64,000 nucleotides of DNA. It comes from Haloarcula pellucida. GTDB taxonomy: Archaea; Halobacteriota; Halobacteria; Halobacteriales; Haloarculaceae. Location of the stretch: the NCBI RefSeq assembly GCF_014647235.1, contig NZ_BMOU01000002.1:248417-312416 (forward strand), written 5' to 3'. The position numbers and the translations under genes were made by a program. Below, piece after piece: positions 33,300 to 42,007 of this stretch (position 1 is the stretch's first letter; every line of letters begins with the position of its first letter). The notes beneath the pieces are model-generated. The model had not been told where the DNA came from. It was given only the letters and a program-made list of their open reading frames with translations, and did no database searches.

Positions 33300-34988
33300 A
33301 TGGAACGCGACACGAAGGTAGCCGCTATCCTCTCACTGCTTGCCGGTGTCGTCTTGCTGTGGGGGAGTCGGCTCGAATCCCTCGCGCTCCTCGCAGTCGG
33401 CACCGTGGCGTTTCTCGCCGCCGCTGTCCGGTTCCGGTCGCCGATTGCTACGTACGTCGCCGCGGGCGTTCTCCCGCTCGTCTTTCAGGTCGACAACTGG
33501 GGGTGGCTCTCTGGACGGGACGCACACGGCGAGGCTGTCATCACGAAGAACGTGCTCGAACACGGGTGGCCGATTCCGCCGGCGGTCCACGACGCGTGGG
33601 GGTTTCAGGCCACGCCGGGGCTCCACTTCCTCACAGCGGTACTCGCGCGTGTCACTGGGCTCCCTGTCGTCCCCGGAATCGAGGGGCGAGTCCTCGTCAC
33701 GCAACTCCTCCCCGTCGTCTTCGTCTGGACGACGCTCGCGCTCGTCGTCGTCGCGGCCCGGACCGTGACGGCGCGGCCGAGTACCGCACTCGTGCCGTTG
33801 CTCTGCTGGACCCCGCTCCTGTATTTTTACACGTCGTTCCGCCGGCCGTCGATGGGACTGGTCCTCGTGACGTTCGTCGTCTCGACGCTGTTTCTCTCAC
33901 GTCGTCCGTCCTCGACCCGGATGCAATTGCTCACCGGTCTCGGACTGCTCGTACTGGCGTTCACGCACCACCTGACGACGCTGTACGCGATGCTCTTTCT
34001 CGGAAGCTACGCCGCTGTGACGTGGTCGCTCTCGCAGTTCACCGAGGCCGATTCGGCGACGCCGCTGCGATACGTCGCCGGTGCCCTCGGGAGCGGCGGC
34101 GTTCTCGTGGCCGTACTGGCCCAGTTCGAGTCCGGGCGACGGTTCCTCGGGAAAATCGTCGGTCTCGTCGTCCCGGCTTCCGGGGCCCCGGATTCGAACC
34201 CTAACCAATCCGGCAGTCCATCACCGGACGGCTCTACCGGTGCCGTCTCCGACGGCGGTCCGGTAGCGAAGTTCCTCGATAATGCGGCGTACCACACGCA
34301 GAACTTCCTCGTGCCGTGGGGGTACGCGGGGGTACTCGGATCGCTCTCGGTGTTTGCGCTCGGGACGACGCTCCGACGCGATGAGTCTGTCTCGCCGTTT
34401 CTTCTGACGAGCGTCGCGTTCGGCGGTCTCGCGGCTGCACTCGGCCTGCTCGGATGGCTGGCTGGGATGCTCGAGTTCCGTCGGCCGCTCACGGTTTGGG
34501 TCGTCGTCTGTGGCTGGCTCGGCGTGGTCGCCGTCCTCCGGAACAGACCGGCAGAGACGGGCCTCCGACGGGTCGTATTCGCCTGTCTGCTCGTCTTCGG
34601 CGTGCTGATGGTCCCGGCCTACGACCTCGGTGTCGGGACGCCGAACTACGCGACAGGTGAGGCCGAACAGGAGTTCTCCCCGCAACTGTACGCGACGGCG
34701 GAGTTCGTCGACGAATACGGGACACGAGGTCGGGTCGTCGGCGACGCGAACGTCCGGGAAGTCGTGTCACCGCTCGGCCAGACCCTCGTCGAGACGCGTC
34801 CGGAGACTATCAAATCCGGTGTGAACGCGACGGGGACGTACGTCGTCTTGGAGTATCCGCGCAACGACCGACTCTACTTCGGACCGACCCCCTCCGGATG
34901 GGTGCACTTCGACCCCGCGGACACCAACGGGACGTTCCGGAACGAGAGTGTCATCTACACGACCGACTCGGCGGTCGTCTACACCTGA
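33300..34988 (+). CDS. GT-C-like multi-pass membrane protein
   Basis: This 562-residue protein has 10-12 hydrophobic helices. FQVDNWGWLSGRDAHGEAVI (about 62-81) is an acidic loop after the first helices and WGFQATPGLHFLTAVLARVT follows it. The layout is that of archaeal PMT/GT-C glycosyltransferases acting on dolichyl-phosphate sugars or of O-antigen-polymerase-like proteins; no decisive motif is visible. A linker rich in Ser/Pro/Gly (about 295-325) splits the membrane region. GC content returns to the haloarchaeal norm. The ATG at 33300 lies 49 nt after the previous stop. Confidence 0.65.
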   Translation: MERDTKVAAILSLLAGVVLLWGSRLESLALLAVGTVAFLAAAVRFRSPIATYVAAGVLPLVFQVDNWGWLSGRDAHGEAVITKNVLEHGWPIPPAVHDAWGFQATPGLHFLTAVLARVTGLPVVPGIEGRVLVTQLLPVVFVWTTLALVVVAARTVTARPSTALVPLLCWTPLLYFYTSFRRPSMGLVLVTFVVSTLFLSRRPSSTRMQLLTGLGLLVLAFTHHLTTLYAMLFLGSYAAVTWSLSQFTEADSATPLRYVAGALGSGGVLVAVLAQFESGRRFLGKIVGLVVPASGAPDSNPNQSGSPSPDGSTGAVSDGGPVAKFLDNAAYHTQNFLVPWGYAGVLGSLSVFALGTTLRRDESVSPFLLTSVAFGGLAAALGLLGWLAGMLEFRRPLTVWVVVCGWLGVVAVLRNRPAETGLRRVVFACLLVFGVLMVPAYDLGVGTPNYATGEAEQEFSPQLYATAEFVDEYGTRGRVVGDANVREVVSPLGQTLVETRPETIKSGVNATGTYVVLEYPRNDRLYFGPTPSGWVHFDPADTNGTFRNESVIYTTDSAVVYT

Positions 34989-35029
34989 TCGCGCCGCTGG
35001 ACTCCGTGCGGTCGTGATGGTATCGAACG

Positions 35030-35905
35030 TTACGACAATCGCCCGACCGCCTTGCCGAACTGGAACGCGACGTAGTATATCGCGTCGTAGAGCAGGGCGT
35101 ACGGGAGCCACGCCGCGTACCCTTCGTCGACGAGGAACCGGAGTTCGGCCAGTAGATAGTCGATTCCGTCGCTGAGAAACGTGTCGTCGCCAGTCGACGC
35201 GATTCGTGCGAAGGCCGCGCCGTCTTTGAACCGTCTGACGAACAGCGAGCGGAGGGAGTAATCGTGTGAGTGACGGACGACTGCGCTCGGTTCGTACACG
35301 ATTCCGTGGCCCGCTCTAAGCGCCCGGAGCGCGAAGTCCTTGTCCTCAGACATCGCCACGTCGTCCTCGAAGCGAACCGACTTCCAGACGCCCCGTTCCA
35401 TCGCGGCACACACGTCGGAGATGTAGATGTGCTCCAGATAGAAGCGTCGTTCGTCACGCGTCGCGGTGTGGTCGAGCGTCCGCTCCTCCTCGGGGTAAAA
35501 ATACGAGTAGAAGAACTGCTCCATCGGTTTCGCCCCGTCTTTCGCGACTTGCCGTCCGTACGTGATGCCGACATCCGGGTCAGCGAGCGGCGCGGTGAGT
35601 CGTGCTAACCACTCGTCGTCTGCGGGCACCGCGTCCTGTGTCAGGTACACCAGCACGTCACCGCTCGCCTGTTCGGCAGCCAGGTTCCGGGTCCGGCCGT
35701 GGTGGAAGTCCTCGGGTGGGATTTCTACGAACACGTCGGCGTACGTCTCGGCGACGCTGGTCGTCCCGTCGGTCGACCCCGAATCGACGACCACGATTTC
35801 CACGTCTCGGTCCGTCGACTGTGCCCGAACCCGCTCGAACACTCGGCGCACGTCCGGGAGCCCGTTTTTCGTCAAGAGGAGGACACTGACGTCGGCCGAA
35901 CTCAT
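35030..35905 (-). CDS. family 2 glycosyltransferase (rhamnosyltransferase-like)
   Basis: This 291-residue GT2 has VSVLLLTKNGLPDVRRVFER (6-25), VVVDSGSTDGT (38-48), FHHGRTRNLAAEQASGDVLV and YLTQDAVPADDEWL with the metal-site Asp. The FxHGxxRN pattern is typical of rhamnosyltransferases of bacterial O-antigen loci. No membrane helix is seen. It overlaps the upstream GT2 by ATGA (35902-35905), so the pair is one operon. Rhamnose specificity is a family-level hint and agrees with the rml-like genes. Confidence 0.88.
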   Translation of the reverse strand: MSSADVSVLLLTKNGLPDVRRVFERVRAQSTDRDVEIVVVDSGSTDGTTSVAETYADVFVEIPPEDFHHGRTRNLAAEQASGDVLVYLTQDAVPADDEWLARLTAPLADPDVGITYGRQVAKDGAKPMEQFFYSYFYPEEERTLDHTATRDERRFYLEHIYISDVCAAMERGVWKSVRFEDDVAMSEDKDFALRALRAGHGIVYEPSAVVRHSHDYSLRSLFVRRFKDGAAFARIASTGDDTFLSDGIDYLLAELRFLVDEGYAAWLPYALLYDAIYYVAFQFGKAVGRLS

Positions 35906-37116
35906 CTATCGGCGGGTCTGCTGGTGATGCTCATGAAGAACGAACTGAACACGATCTGAATGCCGAGGACGATGGTGGTAAACGCCAGTACGTCCATCCG
36001 TATCGACGGGAGTCTGGTGAAGTCACTCGCCACCCAGTTGTAAATCAGGTAGCTCGCGGTCAGCGCACCGACTGCGAAGACGGTGGACCCGGTGACCAGC
36101 CCCCGTTCGAGCGTGAACGAGTCGCGGATGTAGGTGGTCAGCGGGTCGGACGGTCGACGGATCGGGTCCGTCGCGATGTCGCTGAGCAACCCGAAGCTAC
36201 CGACCTGAAACCCGAGTATCGACAGCAGACTCCCGGCGATCATCGAGTGAATACCGATCGGTTGGCCGGAGATAGAGAGGTTCAGAAAGCCGAGTACCAG
36301 CACCGCGAGTCCCACACCGCCCATCACCATCCCCGGGACAGAGAAGAGATAGCCGGGTGCGTTCTCGAGCATGAACTTCACGTGTCGCCAGCCGTCCCTG
36401 AAACTGTCAAGTTTCGCGTCTCCCTCGCGCGGGTGGTACGTAATCGGGACCTCCCTGATGTCCAGTCCCTTCGCGCCGGCGTCCATTATCATCTCGCTGG
36501 CGAACTCCATCCCGTCGGTGGTCAACTCCAACTGCTGTAGGGCATCGCGGGTGAACACTCGGAAGCCGGAGTGTGCGTCGGAGACGCCAGCGTCGTAAAA
36601 CACGTTCAGGAACTTCGTCAACAGCGGGTTTCCGACGTACTGGTGCAGCGCTGGCATCGCACCCGGTCTGATTTCGCCGTCGAGTCGGCTCCCCATGGCG
36701 ATGTCCGCACCTTCATCACGGACGAGCGAGAGCAACTTCGGCAGTTCCTCGAAGTCGTAGGTCGTATCTGCGTCCCCCATCACCAGATAGTCGCCACGAG
36801 CGTACTCGAACGCGTACCGATATGCGTATCCGTATCCCGGCTCGTCCGGTTCGACCACCGTCGCACCCATCTCTCGTGCGATGTCCGGCGTCCGGTCGTC
36901 CGAGGCGTCGCTGATGATGATCTCGCCGGTCAGGTCGAGCGCCGCCAGCGCGTTCCGTATCCGCTCGATACATTCGGCGATCCCTTCCTCTTCGTTCATC
37001 GTCGGCAACACGACACTCACCGTCGGCACGGCGTCGGAGTCGGGTCCGACGATGTCGGCCGTCGACCGCGCCGGCGTCTCGGGTGCCGTCTGCGGAGGTT
37101 CAGCGTCGAGTGACAT
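35902..37116 (-). CDS. DPM/AglJ-like family 2 glycosyltransferase with membrane tail
   Basis: This 404-residue protein has a GT2 domain (about 30-260): VSVVLPTMNEEEGIAECIER, EIIISDASDDRTPDIAREMG, DYLVMGDADTTYDFEELPKL with the DxD and SDAHSGFRVFTRDALQQLEL. Four C-terminal membrane helices follow (about 270-400). This is the architecture of AglJ, which starts N-glycan assembly by adding the first hexose to dolichol phosphate. ATG 37116 is chosen; the extra upstream frame lies in the promoter region. It leads the operon with the rhamnosyltransferase-like gene. A CGTACACTGTACG palindrome (37152-37164) lies upstream. Confidence 0.88.
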   Translation of the reverse strand: MSLDAEPPQTAPETPARSTADIVGPDSDAVPTVSVVLPTMNEEEGIAECIERIRNALAALDLTGEIIISDASDDRTPDIAREMGATVVEPDEPGYGYAYRYAFEYARGDYLVMGDADTTYDFEELPKLLSLVRDEGADIAMGSRLDGEIRPGAMPALHQYVGNPLLTKFLNVFYDAGVSDAHSGFRVFTRDALQQLELTTDGMEFASEMIMDAGAKGLDIREVPITYHPREGDAKLDSFRDGWRHVKFMLENAPGYLFSVPGMVMGGVGLAVLVLGFLNLSISGQPIGIHSMIAGSLLSILGFQVGSFGLLSDIATDPIRRPSDPLTTYIRDSFTLERGLVTGSTVFAVGALTASYLIYNWVASDFTRLPSIRMDVLAFTTIVLGIQIVFSSFFMSITSRPADR

Positions 37117-37151
37117 AGCGGGGCGATTAGGTCCCGTCAAACGGGGTTGTA

Positions 37152-37164
37152 CGTACACTGTACG
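37152..37164. promoter_or_regulatory. small palindrome upstream of the AglJ-like gene
   Basis: CGTAC-ACT-GTACG is an interrupted palindrome 36 nt before the AglJ-like start, within the 98-nt gap to the DUF1616 gene. It is short and may be by chance; position fits an operator. Confidence 0.25.
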
Positions 37165-37214
37165 CTATCTGGTAAGAGTCTTGTTCTTCTTCGAACCGGG
37201 TCGCGCCTCTGTGG

Positions 37215-38225
37215 CTACGCCCCGTCTGGGACGGACACCCAGAGCCGTGCCGTCTGATACGGCGACTGTGCGTCGCCGCGATACAGTCGGAACTGTACTC
37301 GGAGTCGCTCGCCCCGTACCCGTGGCGCTGCGAGCGTCCGCCGGAACTGCTCGCTCTCGCTCGCTGCCACGCGGCGCGAGAACCGGTCGAGGACCTGTCG
37401 CTCGGTGACGACCGACCGGTTCCCGTCCGGTCTGACTCGCTGGAGTTCAGCGACGACGGTGTAGTTCGTCGGGTCGTCCTCGTAGTTCCCGATACCCACG
37501 ACGATCGGTTGTTGGGAACCGGTCTGCAACGTCTCCGGGTAGCCTCCGGCGACGAGTTCGCCGTCCTCGGTTTCGGTCAACAGATACAGTTCCGAGAACT
37601 CCGCTCTGTCCGTCGGGGTCGACGTGGTGTATGCGACCGTACCCACGGCCAGACAGACGCTCAGCAACAGCACAACGGTGAGTAGTCCGTCGACTCGGTC
37701 GTTCGGGTTCGTGACCGCTCTGAGACTGCTGTGAACGGTCGCCACGATTTCGGGCTCGTACCGAACGTCGGGGGACAGTCGCCGTCGCCGCACAGCAGCG
37801 ACGAGCACAGACGGGAGCGTAACGAGTGTCAGTGCGGCGAGCACCGGGATCAGTCTCAGTCCCCACGGTGTGACGTTCAGCGCCACCCCAGTCAGCGAGA
37901 CGAGCGCTATCGACGCGCCGACGGCGAGCACCACCCGCTCGAAGCCGTCGACGCCGTTCCCGGACAGTTCGTCGCTCCCGCCAGTTGTCGAGACAGTCCT
38001 CTCGTCGTCCGTGCCGCTTCCCGGAAACAGTGCTGCGAGGAGCGCGTAGCCGGGAACGAACAGCGTGATGAGGCCCGCGACGACGAACCGAAGTGGCGTC
38101 GACGCGACTCCCGGGCCCAGCGTCACCAGCCAGAGGAGCCCTACGGCACCTATCACTAGCTGTATATCCGTTGCAACGCGGGGCGATGGCCACCCCTCGC
38201 TCCACGACCCGTCTCTGTCGGGCAT
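37215..38225 (-). CDS. DUF1616 membrane protein
   Basis: This 336-residue protein has four or five hydrophobic helices: two near residues 20-65 (VIGAVGLLWLVTLGPGV; VAGLITLFVPGYALLAALFP), two at 95-150 and one at about 185. VPGYALLAALFP is the DUF1616 hallmark. The C-terminal 110 residues are an extracytoplasmic beta-sandwich (ELQRVRPDGNRSVVTERQVL). The family is common in archaeal glycosylation loci; its biochemical role is unknown. It has its own TATA-like GTATTTTGTC about 26-35 nt upstream of ATG 38225. Confidence 0.82.
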   Translation of the reverse strand: MPDRDGSWSEGWPSPRVATDIQLVIGAVGLLWLVTLGPGVASTPLRFVVAGLITLFVPGYALLAALFPGSGTDDERTVSTTGGSDELSGNGVDGFERVVLAVGASIALVSLTGVALNVTPWGLRLIPVLAALTLVTLPSVLVAAVRRRRLSPDVRYEPEIVATVHSSLRAVTNPNDRVDGLLTVVLLLSVCLAVGTVAYTTSTPTDRAEFSELYLLTETEDGELVAGGYPETLQTGSQQPIVVGIGNYEDDPTNYTVVAELQRVRPDGNRSVVTERQVLDRFSRRVAASESEQFRRTLAAPRVRGERLRVQFRLYRGDAQSPYQTARLWVSVPDGA

Positions 38226-38569
38226 CTACGGGAACAACGCGCTCTGTGACAAAATACCCTCGAATCTCGGGACAGGCTGCCGGTCTGCTGTCCGGTCTTC
38301 GGAGTGCCACAACAGCAGTTGTCTGCCGGGGACTCTCACTCCGCCGGTCGGAGAACGACGGCGCTCGACGTCGCCGACGCCCGCTTCTGTCGTCCCCGCA
38401 CGCAACCAGCGCAGGGGTCTCTGTACTCGAGTGGCGTAGCAACTCGATTGGATGGCTACTGGTCGTTCGAGGCCAGATGATCGTCGGATACGGTTCGAGG
38501 ACTCCGTGGGGATGTCCACACAAGACAGGAACAACGTCTTCTCGGTGGCTATCGGACGTCTCGTGACCG
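38226..38569. other. gene-free stretch
   Basis: Several overlapping open frames exist but none has acidic haloarchaeal protein character or a recognisable domain. Only the leftward promoter of the DUF1616 gene (TATA-like at about 38251-38260) can be named. Confidence 0.4.
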
Positions 38570-39610
38570 TTAGTGTGTACTGTTCTCGGTCAGCCCACCG
38601 GCCAGCGTGAGATTTCCACTCGAATCCATATCGGCTATCTTTGTCCCGGAATCGTTGAAAAACCCGAATCCACCGTCGCTCTGTATGGTGAGCCGGACTT
38701 GTCCACCGATGTTTATATCGAGATCTTCCGAGACAGAACCTTTCAGAGTGTTGACGTTGAAGATATCCCCATCGGACAGATCCACGTTGCCAGACGATTG
38801 GACGCCAAAGACGAGATTGTCGTCCGCGTCCATCGCTTTCACGTGGTAGTTCCGCACGTCTTTCGTCTCGATAGCGCTTTGCCAGACACCTTCCATGCGT
38901 TCCACACGGACTGCCACATCGGCTTCGCCTCGCCCGACTCCGCTCAACAGCAGGCCGCGACCAATCCCGTCGACGTCGGTGTTTACGTCGGCCTCTATCG
39001 CGTAGCTATTGGCACCGCTGTAGCCGTCCCCGTCGTCCGTAATCTCGACGAGTGGGTTCAACGCCCACACGTCCTGATCACTCGTCCTCGCTGCACAGTA
39101 AATTGCGGTTAAATCGCCATCGTTAGTGTCTTTGGCGGACGCATCCAACTGCGAGTGGATTCCATAGATTTTCCGCGTTTCGGACACGTCGAAGTCGTAA
39201 CTCTGGAGTAGTCCGTAGTAGTTAGTGTTCCCCTGACCGACTGCGTCCGCCACGGAATCGCTAATACTAGTTGTCTCGAGAACCTCTGTACTACCAGATT
39301 GTGCGGATAGGGTGTTCGACGCTGTCCCGTCCGTGTCACTCGGCTCTGTGTCGACAGCTCTACCGGTCGTTTCAACTGAGCCCGAGTCCGGACAGATTTC
39401 TCCGGTTTCGTCGTGTCTTCCGGTCACACTGCCGCCGGTGACTGATAGGCCGACAGCGCCAGCAGCGGCGCCAAGTCCCAGTTTCAGAACATCACGCCGA
39501 TTTACCAGCATCTTCTGGAGCGTCTGGCGCATCTCCCGGTTTTCTCTCTCTAGTTTTTCGACACGCCGCTCGAGATCGACGTTGTCGGTATCAGTCTCTT
39601 CGATGGTCAT
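38570..39610 (-). CDS. coiled-coil plus Tat-signal exported protein with tail-fibre-like C-terminus
   Basis: In this 346-residue protein an N-terminal coiled coil (VDLERRVEKLERENREMRQT, 11-30) comes before the twin-arginine motif NRRDVLKLGLGAAAGAVGLS (37-56), so the Tat signal is internal by about 35 residues. After it comes a low-complexity Ser/Thr/Asp linker (60-110), a middle domain (SYDFDVSETRKIYGIHSQLD onward) and a C-terminus full of short Gly/Asp strands (LVFGVQSSGNVDLSDGDIFN; GGQVRLTIQSDGGFGFFNDS) like beta-helical phage tail or adhesin structures. A surface fibre or adhesin is my best reading. ATG 39610 is chosen; the 50 codons before it look non-coding. No neighbour is co-directional within 300 nt. 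Confidence 0.75.
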   Translation of the reverse strand: MTIEETDTDNVDLERRVEKLERENREMRQTLQKMLVNRRDVLKLGLGAAAGAVGLSVTGGSVTGRHDETGEICPDSGSVETTGRAVDTEPSDTDGTASNTLSAQSGSTEVLETTSISDSVADAVGQGNTNYYGLLQSYDFDVSETRKIYGIHSQLDASAKDTNDGDLTAIYCAARTSDQDVWALNPLVEITDDGDGYSGANSYAIEADVNTDVDGIGRGLLLSGVGRGEADVAVRVERMEGVWQSAIETKDVRNYHVKAMDADDNLVFGVQSSGNVDLSDGDIFNVNTLKGSVSEDLDINIGGQVRLTIQSDGGFGFFNDSGTKIADMDSSGNLTLAGGLTENSTH

Positions 39611-40351
39611 TTCATGGCCCGGATAGTGGGATAGCTGGCAAACCGCCGTATCGGGAAGCCAACCCCGCATCTTCGTCGATTCATTGCATTGTAACACCTC
39701 GAGGTGAACACCGTACGTCACAAACCTGTGAGTATTGTAATTCGTTATGTAACCTGTCACGACCCCTCGATTTTGGCACGTCGCATCGAGATAACCGGCA
39801 GGGTACGAACTGACTGGCGTGAAACGCTCGGGGTTTGAGCAGGGCCGGTGATGGAACCAACAGTCTATCTGCTACATTCCCGGACTGACCGATAGCGGCT
39901 GTGTGATCGGTTGCTACCTGATTCGGTTCGATAGGGCTGTCCGTCCTCTCCTCGGCTATACCCGCTCAGGTCGGCGTCGTCATCGCTCACTGATAGCGGT
40001 ATACGGAGCGTACCAATCGCGTCCCCGACGAGACGGTATCGTCTGGGTGATAGCGGATCAGCGGGATAGCGAGTGTGAGCAGACGGGCCGGAACGTCACA
40101 ACCGTTCAGGCGGCCGAACGGCGGTGTGGAATCTCGTCGCACAGAGTGTCCGACGCAGACGGGCCGCCCTGACTCACTCCGCGGCCCCACAGGGACGAGC
40201 GAGTGGCGTGGACGCCGACAGTGTATCGAGTGGACGCTCGCGTTGCTTTCGGTCGCCGACGGACAGTATCCTCGGGTCCGGTGTGAGTCACCCGACCCGT
40301 ACCACACCTACTTCCTGTTGGGGATCGAACACTACACTCGGAGGTAGCACG
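39611..40351. other. 741-nt gene-free stretch with GATAGCG repeats
   Basis: No gene is supported. The window's open frames here are shadows. The octamer GATAGCGG occurs at 39891-39898, 39992-39999 and 40049-40056, with GATAGCGA at 40065-40072. The region holds the promoters of the leftward Tat protein and the rightward cupredoxin, though I see no strong TATA box for the latter. Confidence 0.4.
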
Positions 40352-40774
40352 ATGGCTCCAGACAGGCGGACAGTGCTCCAATTGACTGGCGGCGCGGTGG
40401 CCGGGATACTCGCTGGTTGTGCCGGCGGCGGTGGCGGGACATCGGTTGAAGCGACCACGGACGTCGCGATGGTTAACAGTCAGTTCGACCCGCGAAACGT
40501 CCACGTCGGGGCGGGCGCGACGGTCACGTGGACGAACGAGGACGGCGACGCCCACACCGTCACCAGTGCGTCGGACAACTGGGAGGTGGACGTGGAGGTT
40601 CCGGGTGGCGAGACGGCGACGCACACGTTCGATAGTGACGGTGTCTACGACGTGTACTGTCGGTTCCACGGCAGTTCGGACCTTTCCGGGATGAGCATGA
40701 AAGTCGGCGTCGGCGAGGCGACCATCGAGCAACCACTCGGTAGCGGCGGTGGCGACGTCGGGGGTGGGTACTGA
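40352..40774 (+). CDS. halocyanin-like blue-copper lipoprotein
   Basis: This 140-residue protein has a Tat signal (DRRTVLQLTGGAVAGILAGC, 4-23) whose lipobox Cys23 should carry the lipid anchor. The cupredoxin domain (about 32-125) shows TWTNEDGDAHTVTSASDNWE with the first His, and YCRFHGSSDLSGMSMKVGVG with Cys, His and Met copper ligands, so the copper site is complete. Halocyanins shuttle electrons on the outside of the membrane. The C-terminus is a Gly tail ending GGDVGGGY. The stop overlaps the start of the next small lipoprotein (TGATG), so both are co-translated. Confidence 0.9.
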   Translation: MAPDRRTVLQLTGGAVAGILAGCAGGGGGTSVEATTDVAMVNSQFDPRNVHVGAGATVTWTNEDGDAHTVTSASDNWEVDVEVPGGETATHTFDSDGVYDVYCRFHGSSDLSGMSMKVGVGEATIEQPLGSGGGDVGGGY

Positions 40775-40941
40775 TGGACCGACGGACGTTTCTGACACGC
40801 GGTGCCCTCGTGACGGTGCCGCTGGTCGCGGGGTGTTCCGGACAGGGGGCGACGATGGCGGGTCACCGGCCGACCACGTCGACGGCGACGGAGACACCCA
40901 CGCCGACGCCGATACCGGACGACGACGGCGGGGGCTACTGA
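40774..40941 (+). CDS. 55-residue Tat lipoprotein coupled to the cupredoxin
   Basis: This very small protein consists of a Tat/lipobox signal (DRRTFLTRGALVTVPLVAGC, 2-21), a Thr/Pro linker (TSTATETPTPTPIPDDDGGG) and nothing else. ATG 40774 overlaps the TGA of the halocyanin-like gene by 1 nt. It ends GGGY exactly like its neighbour. After lipidation only about 35 disordered residues would remain on the surface. It may be a decayed second cupredoxin or a genuine short lipoprotein. It is too short for routine gene calling. Confidence 0.7.
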   Translation: MDRRTFLTRGALVTVPLVAGCSGQGATMAGHRPTTSTATETPTPTPIPDDDGGGY

Positions 40942-41015
40942 CATCGGCGCGTGTCACTCCACCGACAGGCGGCTGCGAGTGAATACTTTTGTCAGTAGAG
41001 TGCTAACAATGAACA

Positions 41016-41894
41016 ATGGCGACCGACACAGGGACGACAGACTATCGGGTCGTCGTCTCAGTGGCTGACCCCGATCACGTCGGGCAGTTGATGCGGACGG
41101 CCCTCGACGTCGCCCGTGACCGCGACGGTGACGTCTTCGTCGTCAGCGTGGTCGGCGAGTCCCGGTCGTCGCCGTTCTGGGTGTTCCGCGACGAGGTCAT
41201 CAAGGCGGAGTTCAGCGGCGATCGCCGCGAGCTACTCGACCGTGCCATCGACGCGGCCGAGGGGACCGGCATCGACGTGGACGGGCGACTCGCCGTCGCG
41301 GACAGCGTCGCCAGCGGCATCCTCACGGCGGCGACGGACTGCGACGCCGACGCGATACTGATGGGCTGGCACGCCCGCCGGCACAGCGACATCCTGATGG
41401 GACACATCGTCGACGACGTCGTGGCCTCGGCCCCCTGTGACGTCCTCGTCGAGAAGATCGGCCCGACCGCGGACGGCGTCGAGACGGTTCTCCTCCCCGC
41501 CGGCCCCGGGGCGCACACGACCCTCGCGGCGGGCGTGAGCCGTGCCATCGCCCGCGCGAACGACGCCCGCGTCGACGTGCTCAGAGTGGTGGCACCGGAC
41601 GCCGCCGACGAGACGCGCGAGGAGGCCGAGACGCTCGTTGCGGAGGCAGCGTCCGCCGTCGGCGACGTGGCCACGACGACGAACGTAGTGGAAGGCGAGG
41701 ACGTCACCGAGACGCTGGTCTCGGCCGCGGAGGAACGGGACGTAACCGTCGTCGGTGGCGGCGGCCGCGGGCGACTCCGCCGGGTCGTCGTCGGGTCGAC
41801 CGCTCGCACGGTCGGCCAACGCGCCGAGACGACCGTCATCGTCGCCACTCACTCGCAGGGGCCCCGTTCGTGGCTCGCTCGCCGACTCTCGTGA
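41016..41894 (+). CDS. tandem UspA-domain universal stress protein
   Basis: This 292-residue protein has two UspA-type halves: 1-150 (VVVSVADPDHVGQLMRTALD ... ADAILMGWHARRHSDILMGH) and 152-285 (VLLPAGPGAHTTLAAGVSRA ... VTVVGGGGRGRLRRVVVGST). The second half keeps the GxGGxGxxxxxxxGS ATP-binding pattern in relaxed form; the first has GWHARRHSDILMG. Tandem Usp proteins with an HARR motif often accompany cation/amino-acid transporters. A TATA-like ATACTTTTGT (40983-40992) lies about 24-33 nt before ATG 41016. Confidence 0.9.
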   Translation: MATDTGTTDYRVVVSVADPDHVGQLMRTALDVARDRDGDVFVVSVVGESRSSPFWVFRDEVIKAEFSGDRRELLDRAIDAAEGTGIDVDGRLAVADSVASGILTAATDCDADAILMGWHARRHSDILMGHIVDDVVASAPCDVLVEKIGPTADGVETVLLPAGPGAHTTLAAGVSRAIARANDARVDVLRVVAPDAADETREEAETLVAEAASAVGDVATTTNVVEGEDVTETLVSAAEERDVTVVGGGGRGRLRRVVVGSTARTVGQRAETTVIVATHSQGPRSWLARRLS

Positions 41895-42007
41895 TCTCGA
41901 CCGCGGGAATCGCCGTTTCGGCGACGCCCGTCTCGCTCGCGTCGACGTTCGGCGCGTCTTTGCCCTCACTATCGGCGTCGGCGAGCGCGGGATACCGCCC
42001 GACGGCG

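Noticed and set aside
38093-38566. possible small gene in the 38226-38569 gap
   Set aside because: It begins inside the DUF1616 gene on the other strand and has basic, low-complexity composition.
40106-40957. 283-codon minus-strand frame opposite the cupredoxin
   Set aside because: Ser/Arg/Pro-rich shadow; the plus strand carries a complete Tat lipoprotein with copper ligands.
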